Assembly: GCA_001602865.1 (NCBI GenBank)
Contig: LUZF01000027.1
Span: forward strand, 1-32,347
Direction of reading: 5' to 3'
DNA: 32,347 nt
From: Bacteroidales bacterium Bact_14
GTDB lineage: Bacteria; Bacteroidota; Bacteroidia; Bacteroidales; UBA932
Under the pieces are notes generated by a model. It was not told the origin of the DNA. It worked only from the letters and a program-made list of their open reading frames with translations, and ran no database searches. Below are positions 16,748 through 25,535 of this stretch, piece after piece. Every line of letters begins with the position of its first letter. The first letter of the stretch is position 1. Position numbers and translations under genes: made by a program.

Positions 16748-18940
16748 ATGAAACGACTCGCCCTTCTCCTCCCCTTCCTGCTGCTCGCACTCAGCCTTTC
16801 CGCCCAGCAGGCCGACAGCACGCTGGCCAACCGCAACATCATGCTGAACGCCTCGAGTTCCACCAAGCCCCGGGAAATCTCCATCGGCCTCCCCTCCTCC
16901 TTCGGCGGCACGGAGATCTTCGAAGACGGACTCCCGGTAGGCTATTATTTCTGGCCCATCTCCCACGACAACCATTGGCGCGGCGGCGAGTCCTACGGCA
17001 CCACTTCGACGATGTCCCTCGGCGAAAACGCGATCCGGAGCGGCAACGTCGGGTACGCCGTGAACAGTTTCACCCGGCTCGGCGGGGAGAAGTTCCGCGC
17101 CTCGGCGGCCTTCAAGACCGACCAGTTCGGCCTGCTGCGCAGGGACGTGAACCTCAGCGGCCCCTTGGCCAGTGGGTTTTATTACACCGCCGGCGCGTAC
17201 GGCGACTTCAATCCCGGCTACAACCCGCTGCCGTTCATGCGCTTCGCCGAACAGACCCAGATCTACAAGCTCGGCCTCACGAAGCGCTGGGACCGCGGCG
17301 AGATCTCCCTGCTCGGCAAGGTCTACAATGGTAATTCCGGGCAGTTCACGGGCAGCTCGCCCTTCTACTACGAGGGCGACGGCACGATCACCCCGTTCGA
17401 GGGTTTCCGCCTCGGCCGGGACAATTATGTCCCCGGCGAGGGCTATTTCAATTACCTGGAGCAGACAACCGGCGAGATGCACCGCCAGGAGATGTCCAAG
17501 GCCAATCGCCGCGGGGGCTATGACCTCCTGCTGAAGGCGGCCTGGGAGCTCGGCGAGGGGATGAAGCTGACCCTCACCTCGCGGGTCGGCGGCGGCCACA
17601 TCGGCCGCCTGATGTACGCCGCCTCCGGCATCGACGAGGCCCGCGGCGTCTATACCCTGGCGAACGGCTCCCCCTACAGCGGCCTCGTCCAGAGCCGCAG
17701 CCTGATGTTCTACCGCGGCGAGTCGGCGGACTTCTGCACGACCGCGGAGTTCACCCGCGAAACGGAGCACCACCGCTGGCGCATCGGTTTCGACGAGTGG
17801 CACAACCGCCAGGGCGTCAACAGCGCCACGGCCTCCATGGCCCACACCGTCTCCAAAGATCCCGTCTCCCTTTTCAAGGACGGCCAGATTTCCTGGAATT
17901 TCAACGCCACCTCCGAATATGACACGGGCCACGAGCGCAAGCACGCCCTCTACGTGACCCACAACTGGAACCCCTCCCCGCGTTTCGACCTCTACTACGG
18001 CGTCCGCCTGGAGCTGTTCTATATGAGCGTGGACGCCGCCTTCGCGAACCACGACAACCCCGCCAACAACCGCCACGCCGGCTTCACCCTGAAGGACCCG
18101 GGCGTCACGATCGAGAATTACCACGCCCTCAAGGTCAACCCCACCGCGACCGTCAATGCCGTCTACAAGCTCACGGGCCGCGCCGGCCTCGCCGCGGACT
18201 ACCTCTTCGTCCGCCAGAATATGCGCCTGGAGCACTTCAGCCAGGGCTTCCCCTCCTCCCTTGCCCCCCAGGACGTCCACCTCGGCCGCTTCGGCGTGAC
18301 CTACGACACCCGCTGGCTGAACCTGACCTCGATGTTGTCATACATCTACAAGACCAACAACAAGTCCCAGACGCGCTTCTTCAAGACCATTGGCGGCGTC
18401 AACGAAGTCCAGACCCGCCTGATGATCCACGACATCGCGACCGTCGGCTGGACGACCGACGCCGTCATCAAGTCCGCCTCCGGCTTCAACCTCCACCTCC
18501 TCCTGACCCTCCAGAACCCCCAATACAAGAACTACGCGACGACCCTCACCTTCAGCGACGGCATCGCGCAAACCTATGACTACTCCGGCAAGATCGTGAA
18601 GTCCGTCCCCCGCATCCTCGCAGAAATCGACCCCTCCTTCACGAAAGGCAAGTTCCGCTACTGGGCCAGCGCCCGCTACTACGGCAAGCAGTTCGCCAAT
18701 ATGCCGAACAACGTCTACTTCAACGGCCACTGGGAGACCTTCGGCGGCATCGACTTCCGCGCCAACGACCACGTCACCCTCCTCCTCAACCTGGTCAACA
18801 TCCTCAACCAGCGCGGCGCCAGCGGCTCCGTCTCCGCCGCCGACCTCATGACCGACACTTCCGCCCTGAAACACATCCTGATTTCAGGAAGTTGTATCAG
18901 GCCCTTCACCGTCGAACTCACCCTGAAACTCCTCCTGTAA
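16748..18940 (+). CDS. Outer-membrane beta-barrel protein, TonB-dependent-receptor-like
   Basis: Signal peptide LLLALSLSAQ; plug/barrel-like N-terminus; alternating hydrophobic strands to the C-terminal VELTLKLLL; starts 3 nt after rodA stop. Confidence 0.65.
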   Translation: MKRLALLLPFLLLALSLSAQQADSTLANRNIMLNASSSTKPREISIGLPSSFGGTEIFEDGLPVGYYFWPISHDNHWRGGESYGTTSTMSLGENAIRSGNVGYAVNSFTRLGGEKFRASAAFKTDQFGLLRRDVNLSGPLASGFYYTAGAYGDFNPGYNPLPFMRFAEQTQIYKLGLTKRWDRGEISLLGKVYNGNSGQFTGSSPFYYEGDGTITPFEGFRLGRDNYVPGEGYFNYLEQTTGEMHRQEMSKANRRGGYDLLLKAAWELGEGMKLTLTSRVGGGHIGRLMYAASGIDEARGVYTLANGSPYSGLVQSRSLMFYRGESADFCTTAEFTRETEHHRWRIGFDEWHNRQGVNSATASMAHTVSKDPVSLFKDGQISWNFNATSEYDTGHERKHALYVTHNWNPSPRFDLYYGVRLELFYMSVDAAFANHDNPANNRHAGFTLKDPGVTIENYHALKVNPTATVNAVYKLTGRAGLAADYLFVRQNMRLEHFSQGFPSSLAPQDVHLGRFGVTYDTRWLNLTSMLSYIYKTNNKSQTRFFKTIGGVNEVQTRLMIHDIATVGWTTDAVIKSASGFNLHLLLTLQNPQYKNYATTLTFSDGIAQTYDYSGKIVKSVPRILAEIDPSFTKGKFRYWASARYYGKQFANMPNNVYFNGHWETFGGIDFRANDHVTLLLNLVNILNQRGASGSVSAADLMTDTSALKHILISGSCIRPFTVELTLKLLL

Positions 18941-18961
18941 CCCTATCGAACCCTTCTGCTA

Positions 18962-18987
18962 TGATTTCGAGCGATGCGAAGGAATCC
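18962..18987 (+). repeat. Fragment of a TCATTTCGAGCGAAGCGAAGGAATC-like dispersed repeat
   Basis: TGATTTCGAGCGATGCGAAGGAATCC; shares ATTTCGA and GGAATC blocks with the prmC-embedded repeat. Confidence 0.55.
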
Positions 18988-18993
18988 GGGTTC

Positions 18994-19155
18994 TGTCATT
19001 AATGAAATTCGCATTTGGAGGGCATAGCCATTCTACGGCCCTCCAAGGCCACTACCATCCAAATGCGAGGCCTTTTCGCCTCGCATTTGTCCTCCATCCC
19101 TCTTCCAGCTCGCTCCAGGGCATCTTTCCTCCAAATGCGAATTGCATCAATGACA
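18994..19155. repeat. 162-bp nested palindromic element (MITE/REP-like)
   Basis: 28-bp terminal inverted repeats TGTCATTAATGAAATTCGCATTTGGAGG (18994-19021) and CCTCCAAATGCGAATTGCATCAATGACA (19128-19155), 26/28 complementary; internal 12-bp stem 19060-19071/19078-19089. Confidence 0.75.
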
Positions 19156-19213
19156 TTCAGCCGTCCGCGGCCGGGAATGCTGAATAGCGGTTAGAGCGGC
19201 CAAAGGTCGCAGT

Positions 19214-19228
19214 CCCCCTGAAAGGGGG
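19214..19228. repeat. Short hairpin CCCCC-TGAAA-GGGGG within a repeat-like tract
   Basis: Preceded by imperfect hairpin GCGGCC-AAA-GGTCGC; resembles dispersed intergenic repeats. Confidence 0.45.
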
Positions 19229-19244
19229 TGCATGGGGTTAGATA

Positions 19245-19280
19245 ATTATTTCGCGATAGCGCCAGCTATCGCGGAATAAT
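19245..19280 (-). terminator. Hairpin terminator-like structure at the 3' end of the minus-strand transglycosylase operon
   Basis: 16-bp arms ATTATTTCGCGATAGC/GCTATCGCGGAATAAT with one mismatch and loop GCCA; the stop codon TAG (19266-19268) lies inside the stem; no classical U-tract. Confidence 0.6.
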
Positions 19281-20105
19281 GATTTCGTAGGTTTTGTGGG
19301 AGGCGTCGTTGAGCTTGGATTCGCGGAGCCAGAGGTTGGCTTCCTTGAGGCGGGCGTAGGTGGTGCCGTGCTGCTCGGCGAAGGCGACGAGGTCGGGGAT
19401 GGTCTCGTTGACGGTGACGACCTGGCGCGGGGGGACATATTTATATTTGTCCGCGTCGGCGACGTGGAAGCCGAAGCTTTCGGGGTTCTCGAAAAAGAGC
19501 TTGGCGGTCAGGACCCGGAACATATAGCGGCTCGTCTCGCTGACGAGCCAGAGGTCCATCGAGCTCTTCTGGTGCTGGTTCTCGAGGCGGGTCGCGATGG
19601 CGCCGGGGCCGGCGTTGTAACAGGCGGCGACGGTCATCCAGTCGTGGTACTTCGCATATAACTCCTTCAGGTACTTGCAGGCGGCGAGGGTCGACTTGCG
19701 GATGTGGTAGCGCTCGTCGACGTTGACGTTGACCTCGAGGCCGTACTGGCGGCCGGTGCCGGTCATAAACTGCCACAGCCCTACGGCACCGGCGGTGGAG
19801 ACGCTCGAGGGGTCGAGGTTGCTCTCGATGGCCATCAGGTACTTCAGGTCATCCGGGATCCCCTGCTCCCGCAGGATGGGTTCCACCTGCGCGAAAATGC
19901 GCGCGGAGCGCTTCAGCATCAGGGTGCTGTTGGTGTGCATGTAGGTGAACGTGATCAGCTCGCGGTCCATCCGCTCATACAGGTCGGGACGGTCGAAACG
20001 GATCGTCTGGCCCGCGAAAGTCATCGAATCGGGGACGCGCGGGGGTTGTGCCTCGAGGCGCAGGAAAGACAGCGCCAGCAGGGTTAGAATCAGCAGTTTC
20101 CTCAT
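19266..20105 (-). CDS. Lytic transglycosylase (MltD/SLT-like) with a C-terminal LysM-like segment
   Basis: YLMAIESNLDPSSVSTAGAVGLWQFMTGTGRQYGL and VAACYNAGPGAI SLT motifs; signal peptide. Confidence 0.92.
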   Translation of the reverse strand: MRKLLILTLLALSFLRLEAQPPRVPDSMTFAGQTIRFDRPDLYERMDRELITFTYMHTNSTLMLKRSARIFAQVEPILREQGIPDDLKYLMAIESNLDPSSVSTAGAVGLWQFMTGTGRQYGLEVNVNVDERYHIRKSTLAACKYLKELYAKYHDWMTVAACYNAGPGAIATRLENQHQKSSMDLWLVSETSRYMFRVLTAKLFFENPESFGFHVADADKYKYVPPRQVVTVNETIPDLVAFAEQHGTTYARLKEANLWLRESKLNDASHKTYEIIIPR

Positions 20106-23035
20106 ACCTTGACCATCGCTTTGCTCTTCTTGCCGTCCACGCAGATCTGCAGGTCCTCCGGGAAGCGGACGTGGCGGACGAACTCCGTCTCCTCGACCGC
20201 CGGAAGCGCGTCAAGGACGGAGAAGTCCAGGCTGTCCGCGCTGTGCGCGAACGGATTCACATTGATGTAGCCCACATTGAAGGACGTCAGATTCTGGAAG
20301 AAATGGGTCCCCTGGCTCGGGTCGATCTGGAAGTTGCGCAGCGCGCACTCGACCAGCGCCTTGGCCTCGGAGATGTCACTCCAGCGCACCGGTACGCCGA
20401 GGGATGGCTGGCTCGTGCCCCAACGGCCGAAGCCGATGAGCATATACCCCTTCCCCTCCTGCTGCATCCGGGAATTGATTGCGGAGACCTGGCGCGCGAT
20501 TTCGTGGGTCTTGAGCACATCCCAGGCGCTCTCCTTCAGGTACACGACATCCCGGACCCCTTCGATCCAGCCGGTGCCGAGCGCGCAGCGGGAGGTCAGG
20601 AACGCACCCTCCTCCTCGATGTCACCCCAGTTCACCTCGACATAGCGCGAGTCGTCCGAAATCGGGCGCACCTGGAGCACGTTGAAGACGGCGTTCCCCT
20701 CCTTGTCGATGTCGGCGGCGAACTCCATCTCCAGGTTGCACTTCATCTCCTGCTTCGTAATCTCCATCAGCTTGCTTACGATGCTCGCAAGCGGGAAGGT
20801 GTTGTACTTCAGCATCGGTGCGAAGGTGATGTACTTCGGGCCTTCCGGGAAGGCGGAATCGACGATGCGCATATTCGCCATATCCCAGGTCGAGACGACC
20901 TTGGAAAAAGAGTGGAAGCCCGCGCAGGCGGCCTTGTCGAGCGGGTCGAGGTTGACGGAATCGTCCGTGGAAGTCTTGAACTTCTCCGGCCGCAGGTTCA
21001 TCGCATACACGAGGCTCTGCGTCTCGGTCATCGTCAGCTCGGGCGTCGAGGTCTGGAGCGCGTGCTTCGGGAAGCGCGGAGAGAAGCGGAGGACCTGCTC
21101 TCCGTCCACGACGGCCTTGCCGAGGCCGTAGGCGACCTTCACGATGCCGTCCTCCGGCTTCTCGTGGCCGACCGGGTAGAAGTTCACGGTCCGGGCGACG
21201 CCGGAGAGCGTCGGCAGGAACCAGCCGCCGGGCTCCTCGCTGCCGCAGATTTCCTCGATCACGATGCCCATCTTCTCCTCCGAGAGGACATTGCCGGAAG
21301 AAGTGATGTAGCCGCGCGCGGAGGCGAAGAAGACACTCGCGTACACGCTCGTGATGGCCTTCGAGAGCAGGCGGAGCTGCTGGTCCACGTTCTCCGTGGC
21401 CGGCAGCATATAGGTCGAATACACACCGGCGAAGGGCTGGTGGTAGGAGTCTTCGAGCTTGGAGGACGAGCGGACGGCGAGCGGCTTGTGAACGACGCGG
21501 ATGAACGCCCGGAGGGCGACGAGGAGGTCGCGCGGAAGCGGCGAGGCGACGAACTCGGACAGGAGTTCGGCGTCGGACATATCCGAATTGATGACGTACT
21601 TGAGGCCGTTTTCCTGGATGAACTGGTCGAAATAGTCCGTGGTGATGACCATCGTCCGCGGGACGGTAATCCGGACATCCTCCCAGGCGTCGTAGAGGTT
21701 GTACTTCTGGAGGATGTGGTTCAGGAAGGCGAGGCCGCGGGCCTTGCCGCCGAGGGAGCCGTTGCCGAGGCGGGAGAACCAGATCGTGTCGTTGAAGGTC
21801 TCCGGATTGAACTCGGCGACGACGCCGAGGGCCTGCGCGATACGGTAGTCGTGGATCAGCTTCAGGTCGAAGTTGCGGTGTTCCGAAACGTTGGCGAAGC
21901 CGTCCCGCCGGATGGGATTCAGGCTTTCGCCGATCCGGAAGAGACCGCGGGCGTAGAGCCATTTCGACAGGTAATTGTTCATCGTCAGGCGGATGAACTG
22001 CTCGTCCGGAATGGTCCTCAGCAGGTTTTCAAATTCGTAGAGATCCCGGGCGCGGGCGATTTCCACGCGGGTTTCGGGGTCGGTCACGACGAAGTCGCCG
22101 AACCCGAATTCCCGGGCCAGGTACTCGCCCAGCTCCTGGGTCAGCATCTTCGAGGACTTCTTCAGGAAGCCGACGCCGAGGTCGCGGGCGACCGCGCGCA
22201 TGCTCTCCTGCGAAGACTGCATCAGGAAGGGCATCGTCGGGTTGTCGCTCCGGACGAGGTGGCAGAAGTCCACGCCGGCGTCGAGCTTCTCCGTCGAGGA
22301 CTTGTCCCCCTTGTGGAGGACAAAGCCGACGTCGGAGATGACGCCGAGCAGGTTCGACTTGTATTTCTCGTAGGCCGCGACCGCGTCCGCATAGTTCGTG
22401 GCGAGCAGGATCTTCGGGCGGGAGCGCTTCCGGGCGATCTGCTGCTGCTCGTTCAGCGCGTCCTTGATGGACTCGATGTTCTGCTGGAGCACCAGCTTGT
22501 AGAGCGCGGGGAGGTAGGTCGAATAGTAGCGGATCGAATCCTCGACGAGGAGGATGGCCCGGACACCGTATTCCAGGATATCGTGGGCGGCGTTCATCCG
22601 GTCCTCCAGCAGCTTGATGATCGCGATGATCAGGTCCGTGGAGTTGTTCCAGCAGAAGACATAGTCGATATCCCCGCAGGCGGAGTCCGCGATCCGGCGG
22701 TACTCCTCGCGGGAGAAGGAGGAAAGAAGGACTACCGGCATCGCGGCGTCGCAGGCCTTCGCCTCGCGGGCGAAGTCGAAGACGCTCATCTCGCCGACGT
22801 GGTACATCGTGATGACGAGGTCGAAGCGCCGCCCTGCCTCGAGCAGGGCGAGCGCGTCGGTCGTCGTTTCTACGCGGTGGATTTCCGGCGGGTTGCTCAG
22901 GCTGAGGTCCGCATACTCCTGCGCAATCTGGGTTTCGATGCGACCGTCCTCTTCGAGGGAGAAACTGTCGTAACTGTTGCAGATCAGCAGGATGCTGCAG
23001 ATCCGCCGGCGCATCAGCGTAGTGTAGTCCTTCAT
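20102..23035 (-). CDS. PEP/pyruvate-binding (PPDK N-terminal, ATP-grasp) protein with N-terminal receiver-like domains
   Basis: GSLGGKARGLAFLN, LAVRSSSKLEDSYHQPFAGVYSTY, NVLQVRPISDD; N-terminal receiver-like segments (ILLVEDS, VISDVGF, FLKKSSK). ATG at 23035 preferred, because the 23113 start runs into gdhA. Confidence 0.8.
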   Translation of the reverse strand: MKDYTTLMRRRICSILLICNSYDSFSLEEDGRIETQIAQEYADLSLSNPPEIHRVETTTDALALLEAGRRFDLVITMYHVGEMSVFDFAREAKACDAAMPVVLLSSFSREEYRRIADSACGDIDYVFCWNNSTDLIIAIIKLLEDRMNAAHDILEYGVRAILLVEDSIRYYSTYLPALYKLVLQQNIESIKDALNEQQQIARKRSRPKILLATNYADAVAAYEKYKSNLLGVISDVGFVLHKGDKSSTEKLDAGVDFCHLVRSDNPTMPFLMQSSQESMRAVARDLGVGFLKKSSKMLTQELGEYLAREFGFGDFVVTDPETRVEIARARDLYEFENLLRTIPDEQFIRLTMNNYLSKWLYARGLFRIGESLNPIRRDGFANVSEHRNFDLKLIHDYRIAQALGVVAEFNPETFNDTIWFSRLGNGSLGGKARGLAFLNHILQKYNLYDAWEDVRITVPRTMVITTDYFDQFIQENGLKYVINSDMSDAELLSEFVASPLPRDLLVALRAFIRVVHKPLAVRSSSKLEDSYHQPFAGVYSTYMLPATENVDQQLRLLSKAITSVYASVFFASARGYITSSGNVLSEEKMGIVIEEICGSEEPGGWFLPTLSGVARTVNFYPVGHEKPEDGIVKVAYGLGKAVVDGEQVLRFSPRFPKHALQTSTPELTMTETQSLVYAMNLRPEKFKTSTDDSVNLDPLDKAACAGFHSFSKVVSTWDMANMRIVDSAFPEGPKYITFAPMLKYNTFPLASIVSKLMEITKQEMKCNLEMEFAADIDKEGNAVFNVLQVRPISDDSRYVEVNWGDIEEEGAFLTSRCALGTGWIEGVRDVVYLKESAWDVLKTHEIARQVSAINSRMQQEGKGYMLIGFGRWGTSQPSLGVPVRWSDISEAKALVECALRNFQIDPSQGTHFFQNLTSFNVGYINVNPFAHSADSLDFSVLDALPAVEETEFVRHVRFPEDLQICVDGKKSKAMVKV

Positions 23036-23042
23036 CTTGGTT

Positions 23043-24401
23043 TTAGACAAGTCCCTGGTCCACCATCGCGTTGGCCACCTTGATGAAGCCGGCGATGTTG
23101 GCACCCTTGACATAATTGATATAGCCGTCTTCCTCGGTGCCGTACTTGATGCAGGCCTCGTGGATGTCGGTCATGATGCGGTGGAGCTGGGCGTCCACTT
23201 CCTCGGAGGTCCACTTCTGGCGCATCGAGTTCTGGCTCATTTCGAGGCCGGAGGTCGCGACGCCGCCGGCGTTCGAGGCCTTGCCCGGGGAGTAGAGGAG
23301 CTTCGCAGCCTGGAAGACCTCGATGGCCTCCGGGGTCGAAGGCATGTTGGCGCCTTCCACGATGCAGTAGCAGCCGTTGGCGACCAGCACCTTCGCGGCT
23401 TCGCCGTCGAGCTCGTTCTGGGTCGCGCAAGGCAGCGCGATGTCACACTTCACCGCCCAGGGCTTCTTGCCTTCGCCGGTGTATTGGGCCTTCGGGTACT
23501 TGGTCACATATTCCTTGATACGGCCGCGGAGGACGTTCTTGAGGTGCTTCACGTACGCGATCTTCTCCTCGTCGAAGCCGTCCGGGTCATAGATGTAGCC
23601 GTCGGAGTCGGACAGGGTCACGACCTTCGCGCCGAGGCGCATCGCCTTCTCGGCGGCGTGCTGGGCCACGTTGCCGGCGCCGGAGATGACGACGACCTGG
23701 TCCTTGAAGGACTTGCCGCGGGTCGCGAGCATCTGCTCGGCGAAGTAGCATACGCCGTAGCCGGTCGCCTCCGGGCGCAGCAGGGAGCCGCCCCAGGCGA
23801 GGCCCTTGCCGGTCAGGGTGCCGGTGAACTCGTCGCGGAGACGCTTGTACTGGCCGAAGAGGAAGCCGATTTCACGGCCGCCGACGCCGATGTCACCGGC
23901 GGGCACGTCGGTGTCCTGGCCGATGTGGCGCTGGAGCTCGGTCATAAAGCTCTGGCAGAAACGCATCACTTCCGCGTCGGACTTGCCGCGCGGGTTGAAG
24001 TCGGAGCCGCCCTTGCCGCCGCCCATCGGCAGCGTGGTGAGGCTGTTCTTGAAGGTCTGCTCGAACGCAAGGAACTTCATGATACTGAGGTTGACGCTCG
24101 GATGGAAGCGGATGCCGCCCTTGTAGGGGCCGATCGCGCTGTTCATCTGGACGCGGAAACCGCGGTTGATGTGGACCTCACCCTGGTCGTCCATCCACGG
24201 AACGCGGAAGATGATGACGCGCTCGGGCTCGACCATACGCTCCATGATCTTGTTGTCCAGCAGGTAGGGGTAAGACTCCATGTAGGGCACGACGCTCGTG
24301 AGCACTTCGCGGACGGCCTGGTGGAACTCGGTTTCACCGGGGTTCTTGGCTTCCAACTCAGCCATGAACCGCTCGACATACTTTTTGCCAAAATTGTCCA
24401 T
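23043..24401 (-). CDS. gdhA: NADP-type glutamate dehydrogenase
   Basis: PMGGGKGGSDFNPRGKSDAEVMRFCQSFM, DTDVPAGDIGVGGREIGFLFGQYK, VISGAGNVAQHAAEKA. Confidence 0.97.
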   Translation of the reverse strand: MDNFGKKYVERFMAELEAKNPGETEFHQAVREVLTSVVPYMESYPYLLDNKIMERMVEPERVIIFRVPWMDDQGEVHINRGFRVQMNSAIGPYKGGIRFHPSVNLSIMKFLAFEQTFKNSLTTLPMGGGKGGSDFNPRGKSDAEVMRFCQSFMTELQRHIGQDTDVPAGDIGVGGREIGFLFGQYKRLRDEFTGTLTGKGLAWGGSLLRPEATGYGVCYFAEQMLATRGKSFKDQVVVISGAGNVAQHAAEKAMRLGAKVVTLSDSDGYIYDPDGFDEEKIAYVKHLKNVLRGRIKEYVTKYPKAQYTGEGKKPWAVKCDIALPCATQNELDGEAAKVLVANGCYCIVEGANMPSTPEAIEVFQAAKLLYSPGKASNAGGVATSGLEMSQNSMRQKWTSEEVDAQLHRIMTDIHEACIKYGTEEDGYINYVKGANIAGFIKVANAMVDQGLV

Positions 24402-24447
24402 CTTTTTGATTTTAAAGGGTTTTATACTACTGACTAACAGGTTGTCA

Positions 24448-25347
24448 TTATACGAGGCGGCGGATCAGCTCCTCCCGGTCGCCGGCCAGGTAGTCGATGA
24501 CCGGGATCTCGATCATCGTATAGCAGCCGGGGTTCTGGCGCGCCGCGGCGCGGGCCGCGAGGACCAGGACCTGGCCCGTCAGGGCCGGGTTGTTGATCTT
24601 CATATCGAATTCGAAGAGCTGGTTGTGGGTCTTGCCGGAGACGCCCTTGCGGACGAGGTTGACCCCGTGGCCGACGTCGTTCAGCGCGTCGATGCTCTCG
24701 ACCTGCTGGACGTGGGTTTCGTCGTGGGCGAAGTACGGGTCGGTCTTGATCGCGGCGGCGACAGTCGCGAAGTCCGCGCCCGGCTCCAGCTCGACGTAGA
24801 CCATGCGGCGGTGGATGCCCGTGCCGACGGGAATGGTCATGCTGAGGGCGTCACGGACGCCGGGGATGGCCTTGACGGCGACGGAGTGGCCCATCGAGCG
24901 GCCGGGGCCGAAGTTCGTGTAGGTCACGCCCTTCGGGGCGAGGCCTTCGACGAGGGCCCGGACGACGGAGTCGCTGCCCGGATCCCAGCCGGCGGAGATG
25001 ATGCTGACCGCACCGTGGGCCTTGGCGACCGGGGCGAGGGCGTTGCGGAGGTTGCAGATCTCCGTGTGGATATCAAAGCTGTCCACGGTATTGATGCCGA
25101 GGGACAGGTATTTTTCCGCATTTTCGCGGACCTTGCGGGACGGGGTCGCGAGGATCGCGACGTCGACCGGACCGAGGTCGCGGATGTCGCTCACGACCTT
25201 GTAGGACGCGAGTTCCGGGAAGCCTTCCGCGGAGCCGTTGCGGCGCACGACGCCGACGCATTCCATGTCCGGCGCGGCTTCCACCGCTTCGAGGGAGTAC
25301 TTGCCGATGTTGCCGTAACCGATAATCGCTACTTTCAGTTTGCTCAT
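24448..25347 (-). CDS. ddh: meso-diaminopimelate D-dehydrogenase
   Basis: [74 protein letters not shown]. Confidence 0.93.
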   Translation of the reverse strand: MSKLKVAIIGYGNIGKYSLEAVEAAPDMECVGVVRRNGSAEGFPELASYKVVSDIRDLGPVDVAILATPSRKVRENAEKYLSLGINTVDSFDIHTEICNLRNALAPVAKAHGAVSIISAGWDPGSDSVVRALVEGLAPKGVTYTNFGPGRSMGHSVAVKAIPGVRDALSMTIPVGTGIHRRMVYVELEPGADFATVAAAIKTDPYFAHDETHVQQVESIDALNDVGHGVNLVRKGVSGKTHNQLFEFDMKINNPALTGQVLVLAARAAARQNPGCYTMIEIPVIDYLAGDREELIRRLV

Positions 25348-25429
25348 TTTGTTATGCTCGTTATTGAATCATTGAACTTATAAAGATAATAAAAAAATTT
25401 GGATAATAGTTTTCAACAAGAATGGTAAC

Positions 25430-25487
25430 AAAAATGTTTCTCGTGGTCGAGGTCATTAACATTTTTATTATCGTTAAAAATGCTTAA
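25430..25487 (+). promoter_or_regulatory. AT-rich region with two mutually exclusive hairpins upstream of the small EF-hand/LEA-like gene
   Basis: AAAAATGTT (25430-25438) can pair with AACATTTTT (25458-25466); TTAACATTTTTA (25456-25467) can instead pair with TAAAAATGCTTAA (25475-25487, one bulge). Confidence 0.4.
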
Positions 25488-25535
25488 CTTCGAAAATCGA
25501 ATCCCAGAATTGTTTACCTCTTTAATACTTGAACC

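Noticed and set aside
16220-18280. 686-aa minus-strand ORF antisense to rodA and the barrel gene
   Set aside because: Shadow ORF spanning two genes, no recognisable motifs.
19002-19187. 61-aa ORF MKFAFGGHSHSTALQGHYHPNARP...
   Set aside because: Lies within the palindromic repeat element; most likely read-through of repeat DNA rather than a gene.
20048-23083. 1011-aa plus-strand ORF antisense to the receiver/ATP-grasp gene
   Set aside because: Shadow ORF of a GC-rich gene; low-complexity V/R/A/D/E/H-rich translation without family motifs, while the opposite strand has clear conserved motifs.
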